64,000 nt of DNA from Antedon mediterranea (GCF_964355755.1 NC_092677.1:19438101-19502100), one strand, 5' to 3'. Positions 21,672 to 33,310 are shown, numbered from the stretch's first letter. Notes: generated from the letters alone by a model not told the origin. Made by a program: numbers and translations.

Positions 21672-22628
21672 TAGTCTGGGTTCCAGACGGAGTTTTGTCT
21701 TAATATTAGTTAAAAGATAAATATTTTGGCACATATGGCGTTTCATACGTATACTACTTGATTTTGGATACTCCGTCTGGGGAAACACGCACAAGTCACG
21801 TGGTTTGACACCAAGAATTCTTGGTGCATACGATTATCCGGTTGACTAGTTTCAGCTGCATGCGATTGGCTACTCTCTCGTACACCGTTTAAATATTCAT
21901 ATTTAAGAATTTCAAAGACTCAACAAATAAGATGATGCGCATGCGCTATGTTACGTTTAGACAATGTGTACTTGGGTACATTTATGAAAGTTCTGAAGGC
22001 TAGAAATTATTTTATATGCCTAGTAGTCTGGTAAACATTTGATGGGATCTTTGAAACATGAAAACTCGTCTTGATATATGATAGGCTAGCTTCTCCGCAA
22101 ATCAAACATTGAATGGATCATTTATTACGCGGAGATAATTTTGATTTAATTCCCACCCAGACCCTGTCCTGTTCTGTGTGTGGTGGTGTAGCCCTGTTGT
22201 GTGCCGGTGGTATGTAGGCCTACTTCATTGGCGTTTTATTTGGCAGGTCATACGTGCGAGTTGAGTAGGACCTACGAAAGAGGCCTAGGCCAAGGACTAA
22301 ACAATTAATAAACAAAACAACTTGGCATTACTATTTTATATTTCAACAGTCTCGATCGTACATTAAGCACTGGTAGGCCTACGTACTCGATCTCTTTCAT
22401 TTTGAAACAAAATGATCATTGGTTGATTCGAAATCCATATTTACATACCGCCCGCCCCATATAGCCAAATACGGTATGATAACCTACGTCATTCTTATCA
22501 TAATGTTTGCGGTCTGCAAATCGATTTCTATACGTGTTTCACAAGTCTGTATTTTCAGACAAAAATCGCGGTCGAAATAAAAACAAATAAATAAAAAAAA
22601 AAGATAATACAGACTTGGGGCAAGTCTA
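21672..22628. mobile_element. 957-bp DNA transposon with 9-bp target duplication
   Basis: Flanked by perfect GCCCAAATT at 21663-21671 and 22629-22637. The uninterrupted target is visible in the opposite arm of the host element (reverse complement near 25125-25145), which proves the borders. Ends are TAGTCTGGGTTCCAGAC and CAGACTTGGGGCAAGTCTA. Each end is itself a small hairpin, and both share only TAGWCT outermost. No ORF. A 162-bp deletion derivative lies at 48365-48526. The 9-bp duplication suggests Mutator-like mobilisation. Confidence 0.9.
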
Positions 22629-23128
22629 GCCCAAATTGTTCAGAACATGCATATTTATATTTGGTGTAATAAAATATTTTATCCCAAAATGACTGGAAGT
22701 GAGGTTATTGACCTCTTATTGACATATTCAAATATCTTTTACCGTATCTCAGGAAATATTTGTCGTAGGTCATAACTTTTGGTGTCAAATTGTTTGGAAC
22801 ATATACATTTCTATTTAGTCTAATACAACAGTTTCCCTTAAAATGCTCGGAAGTAAGTTAATTTATTGAAAATTAAAAAAATCAAAGAGCTGCATAGGCA
22901 GAGTATATATGAATACTGTAGATAAAATGAAAATCAAAGTTTTAACTCTGCCTTCAACTCTTCTCTGTGGTTCGGGCATACCACATCATCAGGTAAAGTG
23001 AATTGTTACAAAAAGAAAATATAAAGTCAATAACTTAAAAGAACAACTGTCAGTGGCTAATCAAAGTTGGTTAAGTAACCAAAAGACAATTGGCAAATAC
23101 CCTTTATCTGCAATGTTTAGATTAGAAT

Positions 23129-23620
23129 TTTAAAAGCGACTCTATAGCTCACTATGTCGGTCGGTAAACACTAACTCATATAAATATTTTTTCACTATTT
23201 TGACACTGGATATTAATACTTGGAGGCAAGTATAAATGTTTTTAAACATTTTTCAACATTTTTTAACATTTTCAGTAATTTCGGTCGGTTGGTCAGTCGG
23301 TTAACACTAACTCATATTCATATTTTTTCGTTATTTTGATACTGGATAATAACACTTGGAGGGAAATATAAATGTTTTTAAACATTGTTCAACATTTTTT
23401 AACATTTTCAGCAATTTCAGTTGGTCGGTTGGTAAACACTAACTCATATTCATATTTGTTCGTTATTTTGACACTGGATATTAATACTTGGAGGCAAATA
23501 TAAATGTTTTTAAAAATTGTTAAACATTTTTTTAACATTTTCAGCAATTTCGGTCGGTTGGTTGGTCGGTCAGTCAGTAAACAATAACTCAAATTTGCAC
23601 ACGCGACTGCAGCCATGTTG
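23129..23620. repeat. ~135-bp tandem repeat, three to four units
   Basis: Units start with 'GGTAAACACTAACTCAT' at about 23163, 23299, 23431 and (partial) 23575. Each contains 'ACTGGATATTAATACTTGGAGG' and runs of TTTTTAACATT, and is separated by CGGTCGGTTGGT. The block is bounded by GCGACTCTATAGCTCAC and CACACGCGACTGCAGCC. A short version of the same element without the tandem units is at 46785-46915. Confidence 0.85.
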
Positions 23621-23799
23621 ACTTTGTAAAAATAATCCATTTGAAACATTTCTTGTTTTAAATGTTCGTTATATGGTTTATTTATGATAAAAAGAGAATG
23701 TACCCTAGGTATTTCGCGTGAAACGCTCTTTACTCGGCATGCATATACTTTTTTTTTTCAGATTCAGATTTGTTTTGGTCCTTGCGGAAATCCATGAAA

Positions 23800-23882
23800 A
23801 ATAGATAGGAAGACCCGGGCAATGACCCGGTACCTCCCACATGCTAAGTGAGCGCTCTACCATTTGATCTAGTCCACCAGTT
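23800..23882 (-). tRNA. tRNA-Ala(AGC)-like pseudogene or SINE head
   Basis: On the minus strand the sequence reads TAGATCAAATGGTAGAGCG (A-box and D-arm), then GCTCACTTAGCATGTGGGAG (anticodon arm with AGC) and GGTACCGGGTCATTGCCCGG (T-arm). This matches tRNA-Ala in order and spacing. The T-loop reads GTCATTG in place of GTTCGAT and the acceptor stem is imperfect, so it is a pseudogene or the head of a SINE rather than a working tRNA. Confidence 0.6.
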
Positions 23883-25465
23883 ACATATTTAACTGTTTAA
23901 AGAAAAAATTATTGCCATATGCCCTATAGGATTTATTATATATTGAAAATATGCAAAATAAGGGTCTTTAAATCACTGTAACATTGATCAGCAGCATTCT
24001 GTTACAGTCATTCATCATCTGATGTTGCATCTTCAACATCTTGGTGTTTGTTGCTTCTTTCACATCATTATCTTCATGTTCATCTGTATGGATGCCGTTG
24101 CATATTTGCCATAAAAAGTTATGATGTTAATTTGTTGTCATCTTTAAACAGTTAAAAATGTCTAGTCTGGGCTTCCCGGTTAGAGAACATTCAAGAGTGC
24201 ATTCTCTTTTAAAACGAGGAATGACCTGATTTCAGGTTCCAAAATGCATTATTTTTACAAATAAAATGGTGTTTAACATTTGTTTTTGACAATCCAGAGC
24301 AAACACTATGTACATAGTGTTTGCCAATGCAATGTATTTCCATGCGAAATGTATATGACCTGAAAATTTCATTCTCAAAGTATCATAAAGTCTATACATT
24401 TCCTAAATTACATAAAAGTTATACTTCTTCTATGAACAAAAATAATTATCGAAATTCCTATAAAATTTCTGAAAATATGAAGACAAAAGCATTAATTCGT
24501 GTATAACGCGAGTTACAGACGAATAAAGCATTTAAAATGTATTCATGACATCTAAATATTATTGGTGAAATTTTGTAGCAATAACTTTTCAACCATAGCT
24601 AGTATGGAAATTTCAATTAACGTGTCTCTTTTTTTGGTCATGTCCATTTTTTGTAACAAGAGTTACCGATATATTCTTTGTTCTATCGAAATTAAATAAA
24701 TGATTATTTTGGTTTTTTCTTTTCTAGTATAGTTCATACCCAATGTAACACTTGTTTGTAACAATTCACTTTACCTGATTATGTGCTATGCCCGAACCAT
24801 GGAGAAGAGTTGAAGGCAGAGTTAAAACTTTGATTTTCATTTTTATCTACAGTATTCATATACTCTGCCTATGCAGCTCTTTGATTTTTTTTAATTTTCA
24901 ATAAATTAACTTACTTCCGAGCATTTTAGGGGAAACTGTTGTATTAGACTAAATAGAAATGTATATGTTCCAAACAATTTGACACCAAAAGTTACGGCCT
25001 ACGACAAATATTTCCTGAGATACGGTAAAAGATATTTGAATAGGTCAATAAGAGGTCAATAACCTCACTTCCAGTCATTTTGAGATAAAATATTTTATTA
25101 CACCAAATATAAATATGCATGTTCTGAACAATTTGGGCCTAATCTCAATTCTCTATGACAAGCCATTACCGAGATATGATAAGACCAGGTCAAAGGTCAA
25201 ACTACCAGAAACTGTAGTAGTGGCCATTTTTTGACAAAATTTTCTGTTAGAGCAAATAGGAATCAATATACTGTGAACTATTTAACACCAAAATCAATGC
25301 TAAAATGGCAGCCATTTTGGACGCCATCTTGGATTTCTCGGAGAGCACAAGGAGGATTTTTCGGGACTTTTACTATGATGTTCCAATCATAGTTCTGGAC
25401 CTTTCCTGAAAAAAATTAGCTTGTTACCAGAAATGTCCGAGACAAACCCTAATGCTCCTGGACTA

Positions 25466-25760
25466 ATAGGTCATTAACATCTGCAAAGACTGTGTATTTT
25501 AAAAGACTACAACAAACAAGTGAAAGATCTTCACGTTTTCTTTATTTATTTGTTTCAGTGTACATACACCAAATGTATAATAATGCATATAGCTGTAACA
25601 TAAGAGGTAAGAGGTTTCAAACGTGAAAACTAAAATAATGAAATAAATAGTAAAATAAATAAAATTAGATTACCACATCATTATTACCAATGCTCGTATT
25701 ATGAATTAATAATTTTTTCATATTTTCTGATGCATTTCTTCATCTCTCAGCTGGATTGTA
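25466..25760. other. AT-rich spacer
   Basis: Flank of the inverted-repeat element. No coding or repeat signal is recognised. Confidence 0.4.
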
Positions 25761-25761
25761 T

Positions 25762-26090
25762 TCAATCACTCAGTGAGTGGCCGAGCGGTTAAGACAGTGG
25801 AACCGTAATCACGTAGCCATAACATCGGCAGGGGTTCGAGGCTCACTCACTCCATGGTTCTGGTGGTAGAACGAGTCTTCTCGGATAAGGACTATAAACC
25901 GTAGGTCCAGTGTACACAACTTGCTCGTGTGCACTTTAAAGAACCTAGTACATCTTTCGAGACGAGTAGGGGGTTACCCCGGTGTATTAGTACATCACAG
26001 CCACTGATCACCAACTGGGCCCTCTGGGAGATCAGTCTTTGACTGAAGAGGTCACCCAGTATAAAGATAAAACAAACAAACAAACATCTC
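25762..26090 (+). mobile_element. tRNA-derived SINE, near full length
   Basis: The head resembles a Ser/Leu-type tRNA: GTGGCCGAGCGGTTAAGAC (A-box) and, about 60 nt later, GGGGTTCGAGGCTCACTC (B-box). The body runs through CTTTCGAGACGAGTAGGGGG and TCTTTGACTGAAGAGGTCAC and ends in an (AAAC)n tail near 26070-26088. A 5'-truncated inverted copy is at 40068-40291. Two copies sharing the body support a dispersed SINE family. Confidence 0.85.
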
Positions 26091-27309
26091 AAGAAGACGG
26101 TCGGTCATGTTTCGACAATTATGTGTAAACCATCAGTCATTAGGAAATAATCGTCATTATTGGTACGATACTAAATAAGTAATTTACATTCTACAGATGT
26201 CAAAATATAACATCCATAGGCCGGTTTAGAGGGTACCAAGGGACTCTTGCCATTATAGAAAGTGCACAAATGGACAAAATAGAGGCTCTTAGGAAAGGTT
26301 TTTTTCCTGGTTAGGACCTCAGAACCCCACAATCATAGATTCGCCCTTAACATTTAATCAAATTCAATTCATCTTTAAATACAATTAAAAAAAAAATCAG
26401 AAAATCATACTACCTTGACCATAAACATATTTCGGCTTACAAGTAACTATAAAGAAAATACTTATAATAAATGACCACATATTAGATTACTAAAAACTGC
26501 TACATGTATTAGTTGAGAGAATTCTTTATGCATACTGAATATGATTGGTAGTATGACCAGTGAGTTGTACAACAACAATGAATATTCATTTTTCTTACAC
26601 GAATGATATGTTATTCATTGAAAACAGGAAAACAAATGCTCTATGCTCCGGATTCATTAAAGTGTATAGGCTCATTATTCATCTGATGATGTTTTTCTTT
26701 CGTAATATAGGCAATGTTTATGCATATCCTCACGAAAGATATTTAAACATACAGACTACGATTAACCTATTTTTCGTAGTTTGATGTAAAGTAGGAAATA
26801 ATAAAAAGCACTGTGAACCTTTCCAATCGGGATTTACAGTAGCCTATTGTTATTTTTACATGTTAATGTTAAAATTCGTTAAATAGTCTGGACAATAATT
26901 TACTGTACAATAGTTAAACACACAAACAATATTACTCCAACGTATGTTAACTATCTTTTCATCTTTCTTCTTTTTGAATATATAATACCGTAACAATTAA
27001 ATTATTTTGAAATGATTGTCATTGTACATTTAATCTGAAATGCAGAAAAAAAAATATTGTTAAAATAAACTAGTTATTAGTTTATTAGTGTTATCTTAAT
27101 TATATAATATAATTATGTATTACCCTTATTTATATTGAAATTGTGTATTGCCAAAGTTGTCACTCCAAGACATTTAGCTATTTTAGGATCAGTTGTTGTA
27201 CCAGCAACTTTGAGTTTTGTTATTGTTTGTTTATTTCTCCTGAAGAAATCCATAAATATATTGTACTTTGTAGCATTAGAGAAGATGGATTATAATAAAA
27301 CCATGTTAC
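26091..27309. other. Spacer between gene B transmembrane exon and SINE
   Basis: No recognisable tail exon homologous to that of gene C is present. A possible acceptor, TGCATTTCAG near 27041, would add only a few codons (Leu-Asn-Val-Gln, stop) to the TM exon. Otherwise AT-rich and featureless. Confidence 0.4.
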
Positions 27310-27391
27310 CTGTACATTGTTATCAACACGATGACTACCAGCACGACGAGTACAACAATGATAGGAAGGGTGATAGTCATGTTCTTTAAAT
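27310..27391 (-). pseudogene. Gene B transmembrane exon
   Basis: Acceptor ATTTTCAG|ATTTAAAG and donor TACAG|GTAAC, phase 1-2. It encodes a single hydrophobic helix with 'TLPIIVVLVVLVVIVL', a near match to the gene C TM exon (35064-35133). The exon itself is intact; the gene around it is not. Confidence 0.7.
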
Positions 27392-29240
27392 CTGAAAATA
27401 TGAAAGTACGTTGTCAGCATGTGACCACCAATCAAATCTGATTTTTAGAGAATTGCTTAGAAATGTAGTAAACTGCATACATGTAGTAAATTGTCAAACC
27501 CTTTTGGGTACATGGAAATAAACATGGTCGTTACCAGAAGGGTTACAGAGGAACACAGAGAAGATTTATTTCAAAGATAGGCCTTACGAATTTTCACAAA
27601 ATGTTCAATTTATATTACATACATTTCTCGCCACATTGCATTCCTGAATATCCCGCCTTACAAGTGCATTGGTAAAGAGCTATTCCGGCGAATACATTCA
27701 CTATTCCTGGAGCATGACATGGTGGCACAAACTATGAAATACAACCTTAATCAACTATCACAATTTCATAAAAACTAATCTGTTGTTCTTCTTTATATCA
27801 TAATTCACATCACGGATCACCATATTCACAATCATCATTATCTAACTATCCCACAAAATCGATACCGGTAATATATTATAGTTTCCTAACAATCGAAATA
27901 TTATGGTTGATTTTAATGTACCATCTATGGTGCACTGATTTCCAGAAAATCCCGTGACACACTCATAAACGTAGCCGTATGCCACTGGAACACATGTTCC
28001 TGAATTATAACAGGGATCACTTGCACATGCTAAAAATGCATTAACCATATGGATGATGTTGACAACTAAACGCAATGGATGTAACTTTTTGTGTGTGTAA
28101 AGTATTAATTATAAATAACAATTATAAAGATGTTAATTTTAATAATTGTTATGGAAGATTAAGTTACTTTAATTTATAAACTATATAGAGGGCGCTATCT
28201 TCTCCTTCTAATTAAATTGCATTATTTGAGTGCAATTTGCATACACTACTGGGTAGAATATTAGTTGAAAATGCCAGGCCAACTTACCGTAAACTTCGCA
28301 ATCGTGACCTACATATCCGATTTGACAGGCGCATGAAGACCCAGTTTCACCTCTGATACATGTTGACCCTTCCTGACACGTATTGTTGGAGCAAACAAAA
28401 AACAACACTATTGCGTGAGTTTTATGTAAATATCCAAATATAACTATAATAAAGCTGTTCTCATCAAAATTTACTTTACAGATGCTTGTTTGTTGATTTA
28501 GATGTGACGGTAATAATTCCAGCTTTTGGAAATTAGAAGAATAAACACTTTAGTTTAAACTTATCGATTTTTAACATCTTAAATAAAACTAGGACACTCA
28601 TAATTGTAAATCGCCAAAACAAGATACGTATTTCTTTAATAGACGATAACTGTTCGTTGTTCAGGTAACTCGATATCTTCTATCAGCAAAATAATAGTTC
28701 GGATCTTTAACTTAGATATTCAAAAAGTTCCGAAAAACAAGTTAAAGCTTATAATAAAATATGTAAGCTCTACCAAATGTGGTTGCCACAACTTCATTTA
28801 AAAGTGGAAGGTTTGCACCATAAATAGAACATGATTGTGACAATACAAACATTCAGGGCACCTGAAATACACTGCAAGAGAACTTGTTGTATTGATATGA
28901 AATATTATTGAAATATTTTAAGAATGATTGCAGTTTACCATCATATTGACACCTTGTTCCAAAATAACCAACTCACAGTGACAAGTGTACCGACCTCTAG
29001 CGCATAGTCCATAATTAAGGCATGGGTTAGGCTCACACGCTGCAGAAAAAAAAATGAAGTTTACTAAAGATCTTAAATGAAAATATATTCATTCTATTTA
29101 TGCTGCTTAGGGCTGTAGTAGGTACTTACAATCAACTTGGCACATTTATCCTGAAAAACAAATACCACAGCTACAATTAAAACTACTACCAGGACCTCGA
29201 ATACAAGTACCATTATTGGTACATGGGTTTGAAGCACATG
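27310..29240 (-). pseudogene. Gene B: decayed partial copy of the EGF receptor gene C
   Basis: Exons in transcript order: 29130-29240 (EGF; in-frame stop between 'CFSG' and 'MCQ'), 28939-29039 (EGF; one base lost after 'YTCHC'), 28288-28390 (EGF intact, but the acceptor AG has become TG), 27922-28029 (EGF; a Cys replaced by Tyr in 'YVYECV'), 27623-27731 (EGF; two bases lost before 'CTCKAGYSG') and 27310-27391 (TM). Each has a counterpart in gene C in the same order, and introns are alignable (for example 'GTGGTTGCCAC'). No convincing tail exon. The lesions make a functional receptor unlikely. Confidence 0.75.
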
Positions 29241-29344
29241 CTAATAGAAATAAAACTTGTGATTCATTAACTGGTAAGTTGTATGACATTCTTTAATTAT
29301 TATAACTTATATACAGTAGGTATGTGGTTGGGCGTACATTCTTC

Positions 29345-29545
29345 CTACAAGATGCTCCCTATACCACTGAATTAGGGAATAAATAAGATAACCTAGACTA
29401 AGCTGAATATTATAACAATAACAATATAATATTGTTGGAATATGTGTGTAACGGAGTCTCTATGCCAATATTTTGAAACACCATTATATGCTGTAGATAA
29501 CAATATCTTGTTATCCATCATGCTCGCATATTCCTCCAGAATAGC
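29345..29545 (-). repeat. Duplicated block with half an EGF exon (copy 1)
   Basis: From 'ACAAGATGCTCCCTATACC' to the half-exon encoding CNIGYSGGICEHDG. The same block occurs at 33005-33235 with about 95% identity by eye. The exon's first half is missing here; its relative in gene C is the EGF exon at 41138-41248. Confidence 0.75.
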
Positions 29546-29571
29546 CAATATTGCAGTCGACTAAAATTGAC

Positions 29572-29980
29572 TTGCTGCAACCACTGGTTGCCAAGATACA
29601 AGTACCTATTTGTGTTTGTTCATATAACCCTTGACCCTGACCCTTTGACCTTTTGTAACATTTTTCAAAATGTGCAACAAATAACAAAATGTATATTGCG
29701 AACAATTGAAGACCCAATTCAAGTGTCTACGACCAGAACTTACGGAGATACATACATGCCCTGTGTAGTGGGTCAAAGGTCAGAAATAGCATTTCCGGTC
29801 ATTTTTGACTAAAATTAGACTGCATATAAATATATACCTTCTGATCAATTTGAGACCAAAATTACCTTTCTGTGACCAGTGGTTGTTGAGATTTAAGGAC
29901 CTATTGGTGTTTGGTGTTATAACGTTTCACCCTGACCTTTTGACCTTTCGCCACAATTTCAAAATGTGTAACCAAGCCAA
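29572..29980. repeat. Two-unit diverged repeat rich in TGACC
   Basis: Segments starting 'ACCACTGGTTGCCAAGAT' (about 29578) and 'ACCAGTGGTTGTTGAGAT' (about 29873) align over some 100 bp, each with CCTGACC and TTTGACCTTT followed by 'TTTCAAAATGTG'. Spacing is about 296 bp. They resemble the subunit style of the terminal repeats at 21.3-23 kb. No gene. Confidence 0.65.
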
Positions 29981-30487
29981 AATTGATTGTTTGACCACCC
30001 TAAACCAATTTCTTAAGTCAAATTCTCTGGACCTCAAAGTGCATACGAAAGTTGATCTAGCTACTAGAGTAAAAGAAATTCTGAATAATCAGTTTGAAAA
30101 AGAAATAAAAAAGTTGCATAACCCAATATCAACTACAGTAATACTACTGTATTTTAAGATACTTGCCACTGGTTCAGTTCTTTCATTATACCTCATCATT
30201 ATGTCTAACTGTACAGGGAATATACAGTATAGTACGCTAGTACTCTCATTATATACTGTACATTATAATTTTAAAGTAGGTAATACCAATACTATTATTT
30301 AATAATAGATAGAAATATAATGTTGGACGTATACAACAAACAGTATCGTAAATAACAGCATTTAAATTTATTTATATACAAACACAATTGACAGCACGAT
30401 GCCAAATGGATGCCTTAATAATAAAGCCTAGCCTATGGAAAATTCACAACAATTCTTTCTGTGTAAAAATAATATATAATATTATGA
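29981..30487. other. Spacer without recognised gene
   Basis: AT-rich, no homology recognised. An open frame that extends through this stretch has repeat-like composition and is not regarded as coding. Confidence 0.4.
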
Positions 30488-30723
30488 TAATGATCATTTA
30501 TAAGGATGTTATAAAACTTAAAACAAAAAGGGTAAAGATGCAGTTATTTAGGCATATCGTTTTTGTTTTCATGTCTTAAACTTCTTTGGAAAGTGTAAGT
30601 ATAGCAAAATATAGGAAAATTAATGAAAAAAGGGAGGTAATATGCAAACCAAAGTGAGTGAGACAGATGACATTAATGTGAATAAAGTGGTGTTTACGCC
30701 ACAAAAGAGAAAACATAATAAAG

Positions 30724-30909
30724 GCAGATTTTCACCAATGTACATAGCATGCAATTTATTTAACAAAAACTTTTCAAGATAGTCACTTGTATCATTTTTA
30801 TTTATTTATATAGTTATCACATCGTATTATTTATTCTACTCAGGTACAAAACATATCTCGAAATTGTTAACAATTTTGACAATACAGTTATCTTGTATCT
30901 TGTATCTTG
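30724..30909 (+). mobile_element. 5'-truncated CR1/L2-like LINE 3' end (second copy)
   Basis: Same 3' end as 4275-4465: 'ATTTTCACCAATGTACATAG' through to the TATCTTG tail repeats. The empty site is visible in the duplicate block near 33735 (AATAAAGCACATTGCC), giving a short AAAG-type target duplication whose exact length is ambiguous. Confidence 0.85.
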
Positions 30910-31334
30910 TAAAGCATGTTGCCACCAAAACGAAACATGACAAACAATAAGTTACAGCATTCAGTTACAAACATGAAAGTAAATAATGATTGTATATATA
31001 AGTATTATCGGTATTTAGGCATATGTATACAGTATTCTAAATAATATGCAACGTACAAACAACAACAAAAGTTTTAATAATAAGAAATATGATAACCAGA
31101 ATTATAATTTTCTGTACAGTAGGCCTACCGGTACCAGTTTTGGTTCATTAACATAGTGTCAAATATTACAATATACTGGGTAATACAGTAAGTAATATCA
31201 ACCACACACCAAATTCAAACTCCACAATTGCTATCGAGTTTGTATTAAACTCAATTCTGTTTATTATATAATTTTCATAAAATACATAGAAATCGTGTTG
31301 ATCTGAGACTACGGCACAATACAATACAAACAAA

Positions 31335-32324
31335 TGGTATCCTATCCAACAAAGAATCTACCAGTGTTGGAGCTCCTCAAGGATGTGTTATCTCCCCAAT
31401 TTTGTTCTCTTTTTATTCTAGTAGTTTTAATATTTTAAGTAAAGATTGCAATATTGTAAAATACGCTGACGATACTGTAATTAGTGGTTTTCTTTGCGAT
31501 AGTAAGCATAATGTAAATGAATTTGTTAATGAAGTTGGAAGATTTGTTAATTGGTGTGAAGATATGAACTTAATACTTAATATTACTAAAACCAAAGAGA
31601 TGATAATAGATTTTCGTAAAACCGCAGTTGAACATAATGTAATAACTATTAAAGAAACCGAGTTGAAAGAGTAACCCAATACAAATACTTAGGTACTATA
31701 ATTGACAACAAATTAAAATGGGAGTCAAACTCTCTCATGATTTCCAAGAAGGCATCTCAAAGGCTCTACTTTCTCAGAAAACTCAAGCAAATTAGAGTTG
31801 ATAACACTATTTTAATTCTATTTTATCAAAGTATTATTCAAAGTATTTTATCTTATAGCATTGGATGTTTTTATGGTAACTTTACTGAAAATGATAAGAA
31901 AAATATTGAGAGACCACGTAAAATTGCACAACGTATTATTAAAGCTGATCTAACGCCTTGTTCATTTATCTATGAAAAGAGTATTCTAAAAAAAGTAAAC
32001 AATATTATGAAAGACCCCACTCATCCGTTACATTACTGTTATAACTTAAATAGATCAGGCATTAGGCTACGACCTCCAAGAGCAAATCTTTGTAGAACTA
32101 GAAAATCCTTCGTTGTAAATAGCATTCATATTTTTTATTCTAATGTAAGACGTTAATGCAATTTTTAATAGTTTTAACAGTATTTTTAACTTTTTATCTT
32201 GTATTTTTAATCTGTTATAATACTGCACGTTTTTAAATTGTTGCAATACTGTTGTTTTAATCTACCAAGCAAAGTGAATTTCCATTTTTATGGACAAATA
32301 AAATTTCTTGAATCTTGAATCTTG
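31335..32324 (+). mobile_element. 5'-truncated L2/Rex-like LINE with RT fragment
   Basis: Begins inside the RT: 'VGAPQGCVISPILFS' (motif B), then 'KYADDTVISGF' (motif C, about 31460-31490), breaks frame near 31670, and continues at 31737-32156 with 'FYQSIIQSILSYSI' and 'DPTHPLHYC'. It ends in tandem TTGAATC repeats near 32308-32324. The duplicate block at about 34153 lacks it, showing the insertion came after the segmental duplication or was lost from the other copy. It is dead. Confidence 0.85.
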
Positions 32325-32499
32325 AACATCCATGACACATCATTCGGTGCTCTAATGGAACATGGATAAAAGCTATTACGGAATCCATTTATGCGGGAGG
32401 TGATTAATCGGAAGCGTCTGCCGCTCCTAAGAACAGGGGATGGGTTGGGATGATTGGGTCATTGATTACAATACAATACGAATACGTTTATTCATCAAA

Positions 32500-33003
32500 T
32501 ATGTAAACTGGCAATTCATCAAATTAATCTAAACTTGGTGTTGATCCATTGGGTCTGAACTTTCCGTTGTTTGGTTAATGCTGTGTCAGAGGTTATTGGT
32601 GATCCTTCGGTTACTAAGTTACGCAAATAAAAACGATTCGTTCATTTATTTGATAATTACATTTCATATAAACACAAAAATGCTATCTACCAAATACAAA
32701 AATAACAAACATAAACCCTCAGAATGTTGTAACAATTATTACATGTAACACCATTATTATCGTACATGCATAATTGTTTATAATGTAATTACCATCTGCT
32801 GGTGTGGAACTAATGTTAGCACAGCCAGGTACGTACGTTTTCTGGTTGAAGACACTGATCAGAAGTCTCGTCGTAGGCCAATCCACTAGGACGTGGCTGA
32901 ACTGTACTACCTCCATTTACACAGGCCACATAGACAGAACAGTTGGTCGGATGAGCATAATTACCATCAGATCTCTGATCACACACGTCATCGGGATCTG
33001 TAG
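32500..33003 (-). pseudogene. Displaced copy of gene A stalk and CBM14 exons
   Basis: Collinear with 19733-20233. The stalk part (about 32500-32625) has a three-base-class indel in 'GGGTCTGAACTTTCC' and lacks the TM segment. The CBM14 exon (32786-32997) has Cys changed to Arg ('VQPRPSG') and a four-base duplication (GTACGTAC) that shifts frame near the end. It joins directly to the gene B-derived block at 33003. Clearly non-functional. Confidence 0.8.
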
Positions 33004-33004
33004 G

Positions 33005-33310
33005 CCTACAAGATGCTCCCTATACCACTGAATTAGGGAATAAATGAGATAACCTAGACTAAACTGAATATTATAACAATAACAATATAATATTGTTGGA
33101 ATATGTGTGTAACGAAGTCTCTAGGCCAATATTTTGAAGAAAAAAAAAAAAATATTTTGAAACACCATTATATGCTGCAGAGAACAATATCTTGTTATCC
33201 ATCATGCTCGCATATTCCTCCAGAATAGCCAGTCGCAACGGTATTCACTACCTGGACCTCGATCACAATTACGAAAATGTAAACACGGATTGGGAACACA
33301 CGATTACAAG
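33005..33310 (-). pseudogene. Displaced EGF-exon block (copy 2)
   Basis: 33005-33235 duplicates 29345-29545. It is fused near 33230 to the front half of an EGF exon ('CVPNPCLHFRNCDRGPGSEY'), so the two halves are out of frame with each other. The flanking A-rich insertion (about 33140-33152) is new to this copy. Confidence 0.7.

Larger units (their letters stand above)
21292..25465. mobile_element. 4.2-kb element with ~0.75-kb terminal inverted repeats
   Basis: The left arm (21292-21671 plus 22638-23020) and right arm (about 24755-25465) are inverted copies. Outer ends read TAGTCCAAGAGCATTAG and, reversed, TAGTCCAGGAGCATTAG. Deeper landmarks match in order, for example 'CAAGATGGCGTCCAAAATGG' and 'AAACTGTTGTATTAGAC'. 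A terminal TA may be the target duplication; this is not certain. The interior holds a 135-bp tandem repeat and a tRNA-Ala-like segment but no transposase. The left arm is split by a younger 957-bp insertion. It is non-autonomous. Confidence 0.8.
30488..32500. repeat. Segmental duplication, copy 1 (carries two LINE insertions)
   Basis: Collinear with 33585-34345: 'AATGATCATTTATAA' at the start, 'GTGAGTGAGACAGATGACAT', 'TAGGCCTACCGGTACCAG', 'AAGCGTCTGCCGCTCC' and 'ACGAATACGTTTATTCATC' near the end. Copy 1 is longer because LINE fragments occupy 30724-30909 and 31335-32324. Copy 2 preserves the empty sites. Confidence 0.85.

Noticed and set aside
23800-23882. Functional tRNA-Ala gene
   Set aside because: T-loop lacks the GTTCGA-type B-box and the acceptor stem does not pair; kept as tRNA-like pseudogene or SINE head.
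29805-30302. 165-codon open frame on the plus strand
   Set aside because: It crosses a two-unit repeat and AT-rich spacer. Composition is repeat-like, there is no domain and no splice context.
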